Below are positions 46,120 through 53,912 of a DNA stretch of 64,000 nt, piece by piece. Position numbers and translations under genes: made by a program. The first letter of the stretch is position 1. Every line of letters starts with the position of its first letter. The DNA comes from Pontibacter virosus (lineage in GTDB: Bacteria; Bacteroidota; Bacteroidia; Cytophagales; Hymenobacteraceae). The stretch spans positions 62,001-126,000 of the forward strand of contig NZ_QEKI01000015.1 in NCBI RefSeq assembly GCF_003096355.1, written 5' to 3'. The notes under the pieces are model-generated. The model was not told the origin of the DNA, ran no database searches, and saw only the letters and a program-made list of their open reading frames with translations.

Positions 46120-47016
46120 GTGGATAGACCAAAAGGAAAGCTCATAGCCATTGGCGGAAATGAAGACAAAGGCTCATATCCGAACCCGAAACATCAAAAG
46201 AAATACTACCTTGATTTTTTTGAACTGGGTATACTTAAGCGCTTTCTGAACGAAATACCTGCCCGCAACCCTACCATCGAAGTGATTACGACAGCCTCGC
46301 TTATACCTGAGGAAGTAGGCGAACGCTACGAAAGCGCATTCGGTATCCTGGGCTGTGAGAACGCCAACATGATGCACATCCGGGAAGAAGAGGATGCCCT
46401 GAAGCCGGAGTACCTCGAACGCATCCGCAAAGCCGATGGGGTGATGTTCAGCGGTGGCGACCAGTCCCGTCTCACCCGCATATTTGGAAACACAGAGTTT
46501 TTGCAGATCATCCACGACAGGTACTGGCATGAGGAGTTTGTGGTGGCCGGCACCAGTGCAGGCGCTATGGCCATGTCGGAAGTTATGATCAAGGGAGGCA
46601 GCTCCACAGAATCTCTCTTGCGCGGCTCAGTGAAGATGGACCGGGGCTTTGGCCTGATCAGCGGCGTCATCATCGATTCCCACTTCGTGATACGTGGTCG
46701 CTTCGGTCGGCTGATGGAGGCGGTGGTCACTTACCCTAAAACTGTGGGCATTGGTTTGGGTGAAGATACCGGCGTGTTGATCACAGACGGTCATATGATC
46801 GAAACCATCGGATCCAATCTGGTTGTCATTGTAGATGGGCACGGCGTGAGTTACACGAACATCAACGACATAGAGCCTGGACGCCCGGTGGCCATCGCCG
46901 GTATGATGATGCATGTGCTGGCAAAGGGAAACGTGTTCAACATCAACTCGCGGTCCTTTTACAAGGACATGGCGGACGTAGAGAAAAACGAGATGGCCTC
47001 AGAGTCGCGCAGTTAG
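46120..47016 (+). CDS. cphB: Cyanophycinase-like S51 peptidase
   Basis: A 298-residue serine exopeptidase that cleaves cyanophycin (multi-L-arginyl-poly-aspartate) into beta-Asp-Arg dipeptides. KGKLIAIGGNEDKG starts the flavodoxin-like core; MFSGGDQSRLTRIFGNTEF and the nucleophile elbow VVAGTSAGAMAMSEVMI (Ser) are the family's catalytic motifs. The only usable 5' start is GTG at 46120, since an in-frame stop lies just upstream. It overlaps the convergent isoaspartyl peptidase gene by 4 bp; that enzyme would split the dipeptide product. No cyanophycin synthetase is in the window. Confidence 0.9.
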   Translation: MDRPKGKLIAIGGNEDKGSYPNPKHQKKYYLDFFELGILKRFLNEIPARNPTIEVITTASLIPEEVGERYESAFGILGCENANMMHIREEEDALKPEYLERIRKADGVMFSGGDQSRLTRIFGNTEFLQIIHDRYWHEEFVVAGTSAGAMAMSEVMIKGGSSTESLLRGSVKMDRGFGLISGVIIDSHFVIRGRFGRLMEAVVTYPKTVGIGLGEDTGVLITDGHMIETIGSNLVVIVDGHGVSYTNINDIEPGRPVAIAGMMMHVLAKGNVFNINSRSFYKDMADVEKNEMASESRS

Positions 47017-47939
47017 TCCTTGTAGATAGCCACTCTGCCCTCTTTGCCGCTGCTTCGGCAAGCCCGGTACATCCCCTCGGAGTTGAAGGGCAGGGCCAGC
47101 TCTCCTTTGCTGTCCACGGCAATCAGTCCGCCCTCTCCCCCAAATTTAACGAGCTTGTCCATTACTACTTCCTCGCAGGCCTCCTGCAAGGTATAGCCTT
47201 TGTACTCCATCAGGCAGGACACATCATAAGCCACCACCGCCCGGATAAAGAACTCTCCATGCCCGGTGCAGGAAATCGCGCAGGTTTTGTTGTTGGCATA
47301 GGTACCCGACCCGATCACCGGACTGTCGCCGATGCGGTTGTAGTTTTTGTTCGTCATGCCGCCAGTAGAGGTGGCTGCTGCCAGGTCTCCGTTCTCATCG
47401 CGGGCAACGGCGCCTACTGTGCCGAATTTCCGTTCCTCGGTGTGATCGAGCATAAAAATGTCAGTGTCCCGTACCTCGCGCCACTGCTGGTAGCGGTGCT
47501 GGTCGTAGAAGTATTCTTCGGGTGCAAAATCAATTTTGTACTTGCGGGCAAACTCCTCCGCCCCATAGCCGCTCAGGAACACATGGTCGGAGTGCTCGAG
47601 TATGGCCCGGGTGAGCCGCACCGGATTGCGGATACTTCGTATACCTGCCACCGCGCCGGCTTCCAGGGTCTTGCCGCACATCATGGCCGCGTCCATCTCG
47701 TGCTTGCCTTCCTTCGTGAACACAGAACCACGACCGGCATTAAACAAGGGAGAATCCTCGAGCAACACCACGGCCAATTCAACGGCATCCAGCGCCGAGC
47801 CACCTTTTTCAAGCACCTGGTAGCTTTGGTTCAAGGCATATGAGAGAGCTTGCTTGTAGGCTTTCTCTAATTCTGGTGTCATGGAGGCGGGTGTGATCGT
47901 GCCGGCTCCTCCGTGTAGGGCAATCGCTAAGTTTTGCAT
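47013..47939 (-). CDS. Isoaspartyl peptidase/L-asparaginase (Ntn hydrolase)
   Basis: A 308-residue precursor that self-cleaves before its nucleophile Thr174 (ERKFGTVGAVA). IALHGGAGTITPASM starts the alpha subunit, and FNAGRGSVFTKEGKHEMDAA and TSTGGMTNKNYNRIGDSPV are family signatures. It hydrolyses beta-aspartyl dipeptides and L-asparagine. Opposite and 4 bp overlapping the cyanophycinase gene, it fits the second step of cyanophycin use: beta-Asp-Arg to Asp plus Arg. Confidence 0.92.
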   Translation of the reverse strand: MQNLAIALHGGAGTITPASMTPELEKAYKQALSYALNQSYQVLEKGGSALDAVELAVVLLEDSPLFNAGRGSVFTKEGKHEMDAAMMCGKTLEAGAVAGIRSIRNPVRLTRAILEHSDHVFLSGYGAEEFARKYKIDFAPEEYFYDQHRYQQWREVRDTDIFMLDHTEERKFGTVGAVARDENGDLAAATSTGGMTNKNYNRIGDSPVIGSGTYANNKTCAISCTGHGEFFIRAVVAYDVSCLMEYKGYTLQEACEEVVMDKLVKFGGEGGLIAVDSKGELALPFNSEGMYRACRSSGKEGRVAIYKD

Positions 47940-48063
47940 ATTAATGGGTGCGTTATAGTAGGCTCCTACGCCTGCAGGGCCCTGCCTGTTTTATCGGTCC
48001 GCTTTTAAGCATGAAAATTAAAAAAGCTGCCATTTTTCCGTCCCGCCGAAACCAAACATTTTG

Positions 48064-48071
48064 TATATTTG
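48064..48071 (+). promoter_or_regulatory. Candidate -7 element for the DUF3127 gene
   Basis: TATATTTG fits TAnnTTTG exactly, 36 bp before the ATG at 48108. A T-rich stretch is about 25 bp upstream but no clear TTTG. Confidence 0.45.
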
Positions 48072-48107
48072 TCCTTAGATCAATCTATTCATTATAAAGT
48101 ATATTTT

Positions 48108-48485
48108 ATGTCGTTTGATATTCAAGGAAAGCTGTACGAAGTGTTTGAGGAACAGCAGGTAAGTGAAAAATTCAGAAAGCGTGAGTTTGTGCTGGAGATT
48201 CCGGACGGTTCGTTCACGCAGTACTGCAAGTTCCAACTGACGCAAGACAAGTGCAACCTGATCGACAACTACAAGCCGGGTGACGAAGTAAAAGTAACGT
48301 TTAACCTGACGGGCAAGCCTTTCACGAAGAACGGCCAGACCATGTACTTCACCAACCTGCAGGCATGGCGTGTTGAGGGTGCTGCCGCCTCAGGTGGTTT
48401 TGGCGCTCCGGCTGGTGCTCCTGCCCAGGAGTCAGCGGCTCCGTCTTTCTATAGCAGCGATGCAGACAACGATCTGCCATTCTAA
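48108..48485 (+). CDS. DUF3127 protein with SSB-like C-terminal tail
   Basis: A 125-residue protein. The body (FDIQGKLYEVFEEQQVSEKF, REFVLEIPDGSFTQYCKFQL, KPGDEVKVTFNLTGKPF) is a small beta-barrel of the DUF3127 family, compatible with an OB-fold. A glycine/alanine/proline-rich linker leads to SSDADNDLPF. That acidic-hydrophobic end closely resembles the SSB C-terminal tip (DDDIPF) that recruits repair enzymes. The family's function is unknown; a single-stranded DNA role is inferred from the fold plus the tail. The ATG at 48108 is chosen over 48069 because it gives the DUF3127 start MSFDIQGK. Confidence 0.85.
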   Translation: MSFDIQGKLYEVFEEQQVSEKFRKREFVLEIPDGSFTQYCKFQLTQDKCNLIDNYKPGDEVKVTFNLTGKPFTKNGQTMYFTNLQAWRVEGAAASGGFGAPAGAPAQESAAPSFYSSDADNDLPF

Positions 48486-48504
48486 TACATATTGCGTATA
48501 AAGA

Positions 48505-48533
48505 GAGCGAGCCCCAACAGGCTCGCTTTTTTT
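48505..48533 (+). terminator. Terminator of the DUF3127 gene
   Basis: AGCGAGCC pairs perfectly with GGCTCGCT around CCAACA, then TTTTTTT. It is a strong, short rho-independent terminator 20 bp after the stop. Confidence 0.9.
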
Positions 48534-48639
48534 ATGCATTTCTGATTTAGCATGAAGCTGGCCTACCAAAACAAAACCGGGCGCCAGCTCTTATTACAGT
48601 ATAACGAGGTATAGCCTGTATACCTGCAGCCTTCTGACT

Positions 48640-49260
48640 ATGGATGATTTACAGCGCCTGATCTGGCAGGGCGAAAACGATCAGGTAGATTTTAAGCAGC
48701 GCGTCACCCAGCCTGACAAAATAGCCCGTACCCTGGTTTCCTTTGCCAACACACGCGGTGGCACCATCCTGATCGGAGTAAAAGACGATGGCAAGGTAGT
48801 CGGCATAGACCCAGAGGAAGAGAAACATACCCTGGAGCTTGCCGCCAGCTTTTACTGCGACCCTCCCCTTTTGCTTACCTATGAAGAAGTGGAACTGGAC
48901 GGTCACACCATCTTGAAAGTGACAGTACCCGAAAGCAACGTTAAACCACATTTTGCCAAAGTAAAAGAAGATGACTGGCGGGGTTATGTACGTGTAAAGG
49001 ACACGAGCGTGCAAACCAGCAAAATGGTAGAGAAATCCTTACAGACGGAAGAGCCCGCTTTCGAGCGCATTCCCCTTGACCGACACGAACGCGCCGTGCT
49101 GGACTACCTGGCGCTCAACCGACGTGTTACGCTGCGGCAGTATATGAAAATTGCGAATTTATCTGAAAGAAGGGCCTATCGTATGCTGGTAAAACTGGTA
49201 ATTCATGGGTATGTGCGGCTGCATGATAAAGAGAAGGAGGAGTATTATACGCTGAGTTAG
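48640..49260 (+). CDS. AlbA_2 (Schlafen-like) putative DNA-binding protein
   Basis: A 206-residue protein. The first 125 residues are an AlbA_2 domain: ENDQVDFKQRVTQPDKIART, LVSFANTRGGTILIGVKDDG and the conserved charged strand after it. The C-terminal third (about 140-206) is a winged helix-like region, LRQYMKIANLSERRAYRMLV. The family is often called 'ATP-binding' or 'transcriptional regulator', but the function is unproven. It is isolated, with the repeat island downstream. Confidence 0.82.
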   Translation: MDDLQRLIWQGENDQVDFKQRVTQPDKIARTLVSFANTRGGTILIGVKDDGKVVGIDPEEEKHTLELAASFYCDPPLLLTYEEVELDGHTILKVTVPESNVKPHFAKVKEDDWRGYVRVKDTSVQTSKMVEKSLQTEEPAFERIPLDRHERAVLDYLALNRRVTLRQYMKIANLSERRAYRMLVKLVIHGYVRLHDKEKEEYYTLS

Positions 49261-50202
49261 TAGTCAGTGAGGGTCTTCGCCTTGCCAGCGGGGCTCTGTT
49301 TAATGGCTCGAGCGTCCACGCTCGTGACTGTTATGGTGGGGCCTCTGGCCCAGGTATAGCTTGCTTTATAGCGACTGCTGTTGTAGGTATACTAACTACG
49401 TTGATTTGTAACTTCGCCTGTGCGGCGGGCACTCACTTTTTTCATTGATGAAAAAATAGAGGGCCCTTACCCCCAGCAAGCAAAAAAATCAAGACGCTCC
49501 AAATCGAGGGCCCCAGCCCCCACTCGCTGAACGCTCGAACAGTGGAGCGCCGAAAAGTGCACATGGCTAGAGCGATCTGCTTCGTAGCTCAAGTGTCAAG
49601 GATGTCTTTCTATACCTGCCAATGGTTTTTACTACAGCGCTGTACCTGTAGATTAAGATTGGCAGGAATTCTCCGCTTAAGAGTGGGGCCTTCATGCTAC
49701 TTCTTTTGTCATCCTGTAAGTATCTTGGTAGCAAGCAGCATCGGCTTAACATCCCGGGGATAAGGACAATGCTGTCAACTTAAGCAAATACTCGGATTAT
49801 CAATCCGAAAGCTTAATAAGGGGCCCCTACCCCCAGTGCAGGAGATTTCCTAATCCCCGTATACAGGTACACGCGGGTCTGGAGACCCGCAACAGATTAG
49901 ATTCGGATTGATAAATCCGAATCAGCTTCTTCTTATTCCTTAAGTTAACAGCATTGGGGGCAGGGGTGTGTTATAGCAATCACCTAACCAACCGGCAACC
50001 AAGATCCTTTCAGGATGACAGGCGGGAAAGCAGTAGGTAGGACAAGTCCACCTTCGAGGTCGAAGATCCCGGAATTGATTCGGGAGGTGCAGGTGGATGA
50101 AAATCGTGCAGGACAATCCTGTTAATCCGTGGGGGTAGTGGCCATCTTAAATCCTGCAAATCCTGATTCAGACAAATTAAAATCCAGTCAACCCCCTACC
50201 CA
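49261..50202. repeat. 0.9-kb intergenic repeat island
   Basis: No gene is seen. The region is a patchwork of inverted repeats: a CGAGCG/CGCTCG hairpin near 49310, repeated G/C blocks of the form GGGCCCC...CCCCCAG (49461, 49511 and 49820), and the 315-bp nested element listed separately. A CCCG..CGGG hairpin near 50064-50080 is followed by phrases like AATCCTGTTAATCC and AATCCTGCAAATCCTG (about 50115-50170), known as common intergenic fillers in Bacteroidota. Confidence 0.7.
49706..50020. repeat. Nested-hairpin element, GTCATCCTGAAAG family
   Basis: Outer arms TTGTCATCCTGTAAGTATCT... (49706-49729) and ACCAAGATCCTTTCAGGATG... (49998-50020) are inverted. Inside, AATGCTGTCAACTTAAG (49768-49784) pairs with CTTAAGTTAACAGCATT (49939-49955). 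TCGGATT-ATCAATCCGA (49792-49808) and a similar palindrome (49903-49920) lie within, and GCGGGTCT/AGACCCGC (49873-49890) forms the innermost hairpin. The AGCATCGGCTTAACATCCCGG piece recurs near 61932. It looks like a non-coding, MITE-like unit. Confidence 0.7.
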
Positions 50203-50673
50203 TCATTTTCTGCTCAATTCCAGCTTCATCTCGTTTCCCTTTTCATAATACTCCGTGTGGGTGAGTTGGCCGGCGCGGTTGTATACCTGCCAAGTGCCGA
50301 ACCAATAGTAGTGGATCACGTGCTCGGTTTCCACCACCCTGGCCATGCCTTGCTTTTCCAGCTCGCCGTTGTCATGAAAGAACTTGATTAGAAATTCCTT
50401 AGAGTATGGCTTGTGGTACTCGATCTTCCGGATACTTCCATCAGGGTAGTAATAGCGCCACTTGCCCCGCTCCTGCCCGTGCTTGAATCGCCCGTCACGA
50501 AGCAGGGTCTTGTTATCTGACAGGTATAGCTTCCAGCGGCCGTGGTGGCGCCCCTCTTTGTCGAAACGATTAATCCTGAAAGGCCAGATGCCGTTTTTGG
50601 GCTTCGTCTGTGCCTGCAGGGGCAGCGGAAGGGCAAGAAGCAGCAGTAAGAAGAAGGTATAAGTGGTTTTCAT
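50203..50673 (-). CDS. Exported MORN/YwqK-like repeat protein
   Basis: A 156-residue protein with a signal peptide (MKTTYTFFLLLLLALPLPLQ, cleavage near AQA/QT). The mature part has short repeats of the MORN-variant type: GRWKLYLSDNKTLLRDGRFK, RGKWRYYYPDGSIRKIEYHK, and WQVYNRAGQLTHTEYYEKG. Such proteins are annotated 'toxin-antitoxin system YwqK family antitoxin', but no toxin is adjacent. Function is unknown; it is probably periplasmic or surface-located. Confidence 0.8.
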   Translation of the reverse strand: MKTTYTFFLLLLLALPLPLQAQTKPKNGIWPFRINRFDKEGRHHGRWKLYLSDNKTLLRDGRFKHGQERGKWRYYYPDGSIRKIEYHKPYSKEFLIKFFHDNGELEKQGMARVVETEHVIHYYWFGTWQVYNRAGQLTHTEYYEKGNEMKLELSRK

Positions 50674-50944
50674 ACGCCCGATTATATTTTATAGTATCGT
50701 ATAAAACTGCACTCCTCTTTTAAGGAAGGCTCAAACAAATATAGATATTTTTTTCATATTCAACTAAGCATTTAGTTATACAAGTTTATTTTGTAAAGAG
50801 TTATAAATCAGAAGACTAAAAATCGGAATTTTTTTTCACTGATAACAACACCTGTGCGCAACAGGAAATAGACTCTTTTAAAGATAGACTAAGCGCTATG
50901 TGTTTGCGTAAAATGGGTATGTCTACCACTTTAGCCCTTCCCTT

Positions 50945-52360
50945 ATGCCCAAACAGACGAAGACAACCCAAGACAAAACCGAAACAATTTCACGTACAGT
51001 TAGCAAGGTAAAAGAACCTGCACCCGGTATAGTAATTGATGCAAAAGGCAAAAAGATATTTGTACTCGACACCTCGGTCATCCTCTACGACCACAGCGCG
51101 GTGCAGAACTTCCAGGAGCATGATGTGGCTATTCCAATTACAGTGCTGGAGGAGCTCGACAACTTCAAGAAAGGCAACGACATTAAGAACTTTGAGGCCC
51201 GCGAGTTCATCCGCTTCATCGATAAGCTTTCCTCTGAGCATATGCTGCAGGAATGGATTCCGCTCAACGGCAAGACCAAAGGCAAGTTTAAGGTGATGAT
51301 GAACGGCAGTGCCAAACTGGATGCCACCAAGATCTTTGGCGATAAGAACGACCACCACATCCTGAACTCTGCCCTACACATGCAGCAGGATTACCCAAAG
51401 AGCAAAGTTGTACTGGTGACCAAAGACATCAACCTGCGACTGAAAGCCCGGGCACTCAATTTGATCGCCGAAGACTATGAAACCGGTAAGATTCAGGATG
51501 TGGCGGGCTTGTATACCGGTAGTGATACGCTGGAGGAAATTGATCCGGGTGTGATCAACGACTTGTATGAAAAAGGCAACTCAAATAGCGGTAAAGTGAT
51601 TAAGGAAACTCCACCAGACAATCACTTTTATGTATTGAAAAGCTTTAAAAGCTCTATCCTCTCATACTACAATCCGGCCGAGGATCAGTTTGAGCGGGTA
51701 GACAAGCAAACGGCCTATGGTGTGAAGCCTCGAAATGCCGAGCAGACGTTCGCCATGCATGCCTTGTTAAATCCGCGCATCAAGCTGGTGAGTATACAGG
51801 GTGTGGCAGGTACAGGCAAGACCCTACTGGCCCTGGCCAGTGCCCTGGAGCAGCGCCGCGACTACAAGCAGATCTACCTGGCGCGGCCAATCGTGCCGCT
51901 CAGCAACAAAGACATCGGCTATCTGCCCGGCGATATCAAATCGAAGCTCAACCCTTATATGGAACCGCTTTGGGACAACCTGAAGTATATTCAGAACCAG
52001 TATGCGGAGAATAGCAAAGAGTACCAGAAGATCAAGGAACTGGTGGAACTGGAGAAACTGGTGATCACACCTCTGGCTTATATTAGGGGGCGCAGCCTTT
52101 CGAACATCTATTTTATAGTGGACGAAGCGCAAAACCTGACCCCGCACGAGGTCAAGACCATCATCTCGCGGGCGGGGGAAAACACCAAGATCGTGTTCAC
52201 GGGGGATGTATACCAGATCGACACGCCTTACCTGGACTCGCAGAGTAATGGCCTTTCCTACCTGATCGATCGGGCGCGCAACCACCCGCTATATGCGCAC
52301 ATCACACTGCTGAAAGGGGAACGCTCTGAGTTGGCCAACCTGGCAAACGAACTGCTCTAG
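50945..52360 (+). CDS. PIN-domain PhoH-like ATPase
   Basis: A 471-residue protein. An N-terminal PIN RNase domain (about 33-170; FVLDTSVILYDHSAVQNF, VLEELDNFKKG, and later acidic residues) is joined to a PhoH ATPase/helicase domain. Walker A is GVAGTGKT (286-293), Walker B is IYFIVDEAQNLTPHEVK, and ILxRAGE-type sensor residues follow. The PIN-PhoH combination (YlaK/VapC-PhoAT type) is implicated in RNA unwinding and cleavage. A terminator follows. Confidence 0.94.
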   Translation: MPKQTKTTQDKTETISRTVSKVKEPAPGIVIDAKGKKIFVLDTSVILYDHSAVQNFQEHDVAIPITVLEELDNFKKGNDIKNFEAREFIRFIDKLSSEHMLQEWIPLNGKTKGKFKVMMNGSAKLDATKIFGDKNDHHILNSALHMQQDYPKSKVVLVTKDINLRLKARALNLIAEDYETGKIQDVAGLYTGSDTLEEIDPGVINDLYEKGNSNSGKVIKETPPDNHFYVLKSFKSSILSYYNPAEDQFERVDKQTAYGVKPRNAEQTFAMHALLNPRIKLVSIQGVAGTGKTLLALASALEQRRDYKQIYLARPIVPLSNKDIGYLPGDIKSKLNPYMEPLWDNLKYIQNQYAENSKEYQKIKELVELEKLVITPLAYIRGRSLSNIYFIVDEAQNLTPHEVKTIISRAGENTKIVFTGDVYQIDTPYLDSQSNGLSYLIDRARNHPLYAHITLLKGERSELANLANELL

Positions 52361-52379
52361 CTATACCTATAAAAAAGGC

Positions 52380-52412
52380 AAAAGGCCGCTGCTATACCTA
52401 GCTGCGGCCTTT
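52380..52412. terminator. Terminator shared by PIN-PhoH and SRPBCC genes
   Basis: AAAAGGCCGC (52380-52389) pairs with GCGGCCTTTT (52403-52412), with A/T tails both sides. It lies between convergent genes and overlaps the last codons of the SRPBCC gene. Confidence 0.8.
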
Positions 52413-52979
52413 TCCGTTTGCGATCTGTGCTTTGCTGTCCGCCTTGGCATTGGGGTCTAAAAGCAATTTGAGCGAAAGCAGGCTTTGTTCCGTTTCAGCT
52501 TCTGTTTTGAGTTTCTTAAAGAAGCCCTTATACTTGTTAAGGATATCATCGGCCACACGTGTCTTCTGGTGCCACACCACGCGTGTCCCTTCCTCCAGCG
52601 GTTCCAGGCTGAAGATGCCAATGGTTTCAAATTCCTCGCCTTTGATGAACTGCTTGTAGTACAGTTCGTTAGGGGGCGTGCTTTCCGTAAAGTGTACTTT
52701 CACCATTCCTACCCTGTCGCCGTTCCATTCCTGGTAAGCTCCTTTACCTGACAGCGGACCACCGTAAAGGCGAATCAAGGTGGGGTCGTAGGCTTTGTTC
52801 CAGGCGTTCCACTCTTCCCACTTGGTCGGGTTGTTCAGGTATGGGAACACCTGCTCTGGCTTGCCGTTGACCACAATGGAGCGCCTGACTTCATAGGAGT
52901 CAGGGAGCAGGAAGGAACCAAAGACTACTGCGGCCGAAGCTACCAGCAACGACACCAGCATGATGAGGGACGCTTTCAT
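52398..52979 (-). CDS. SRPBCC (START/Bet v1-like) protein
   Basis: A 193-residue protein with one N-terminal transmembrane or signal segment (LIMLVSLLVASAAVVFGSFL). The Bet v1-like lipid/ligand pocket domain has RRSIVVNGKPEQVFPYLNNP, KWEEWNAWNKAYDPTLI and EEGTRVVWHQKTRV, and a C-terminal helix (FKKLKTEAETEQSLLSLKL). The usual annotation is 'polyketide cyclase / SRPBCC'; no ligand can be assigned. Confidence 0.83.
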   Translation of the reverse strand: MKASLIMLVSLLVASAAVVFGSFLLPDSYEVRRSIVVNGKPEQVFPYLNNPTKWEEWNAWNKAYDPTLIRLYGGPLSGKGAYQEWNGDRVGMVKVHFTESTPPNELYYKQFIKGEEFETIGIFSLEPLEEGTRVVWHQKTRVADDILNKYKGFFKKLKTEAETEQSLLSLKLLLDPNAKADSKAQIANGKGRS

Positions 52980-53177
52980 ATACGATGCGACATGCCTGTA
53001 AGTGTATGGGATAATTTAATGCTTAAAGTACACCAATTTAATGGAGAAAAAACAAGACTGCAAAGCATGTAGGCAATAATAATTTTTTATCTAAGACGGC
53101 TCTCTTCTATCATGCTGCGGTAGCATATACCAAATAGAAGACTACTACCGTATAAGTGCCAAACAAAAGACAAAAAT

Positions 53178-53627
53178 ATGATTCAGGATCTTATCAATAA
53201 AGGACTAAAACTATCGCAGCACACTATATTCAAGCGTTTTCTGGGTAAGGCCGGAGTTCTGGTGTCCAAGCCAGTGAAGCTGGGCATGCTGCTCACCACG
53301 GCCTATGGCAAGTTGGTGGATGTAGAGAGTAACAAGAGTGGCTTTGAGCAGGTAAAGGAAGTGATGCAGACGTTCATCCGACTAGCAAAGGCATATATCA
53401 ATGGCTCGTACCGGGATGTGTCGAACAAGTCGCTGCTAGCCGGGGTGGCCGTGCTGCTATACCTGGTCACGCCCCTCGACGTGATCCCTGACTTTATACC
53501 TGTCATCGGTTTCCTCGACGACATCAGCCTGATGGCCTGGTTCATCGATTCGTTTCAGAAAGAGATCACCAATTTTAAAACCTGGGAAAGCAACAAGGGC
53601 TTTGAGCCGACTATGGGAACGCTTTAG
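53178..53627 (+). CDS. YkvA-family (DUF1232) membrane protein
   Basis: A 149-residue protein with the DUF1232 motif SLLAGVAVLLYLVTPLDVIP followed by DFIPVIGFLDDISLMAWFID, the conserved PLD(V/I)IPDFIP turn inside a hydrophobic helix pair. The family is membrane-associated and of unknown function. Confidence 0.88.
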   Translation: MIQDLINKGLKLSQHTIFKRFLGKAGVLVSKPVKLGMLLTTAYGKLVDVESNKSGFEQVKEVMQTFIRLAKAYINGSYRDVSNKSLLAGVAVLLYLVTPLDVIPDFIPVIGFLDDISLMAWFIDSFQKEITNFKTWESNKGFEPTMGTL

Positions 53628-53670
53628 AGTTTAAGTGTGGGAAGTTTGAGAGTTTAGGAGGTATAATTCT

Positions 53671-53813
53671 GTAGGGACAGGTCGCGACCTGTCCGAATCG
53701 TTCACCAGCCATCAATCATAATTTCGGGATCAGTCCTGAAAATGTATAGCAGACTGAAAGATGCAGTTGCATAGGTTAGCCATTTGCGCGGACAGGTCGC
53801 GACCTGTCCCTAC
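53671..53813. repeat. 143-bp MITE-like element with 24-bp perfect inverted ends
   Basis: The 24-base ends (53671-53694 and 53790-53813) are perfect inverted copies, each containing the 20-bp palindrome GGACAGGTCGCGACCTGTCC plus GTAG outside. About 95 bp of non-coding DNA lies between them. A related third copy is at 62095-62124. There is no transposase inside. Confidence 0.8.
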
Positions 53814-53912
53814 CAGACTCCCTCACTATCTTTCAAACTCCCCAATTCCCCAACTCCCAAACTCGTAATTCTTCCGTATCTTGGGAGCTTAAAACCAACT
53901 CTTATAAAAACC

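Noticed and set aside
49261-50202. CRISPR array
   Set aside because: The repeats are inverted and irregular, with no constant direct repeat-spacer period, and no cas genes are present in the window.
50203-50673. Toxin-antitoxin system suggested by the YwqK-like name
   Set aside because: No toxin gene is adjacent and the protein has a signal peptide, so the antitoxin label is not supported.
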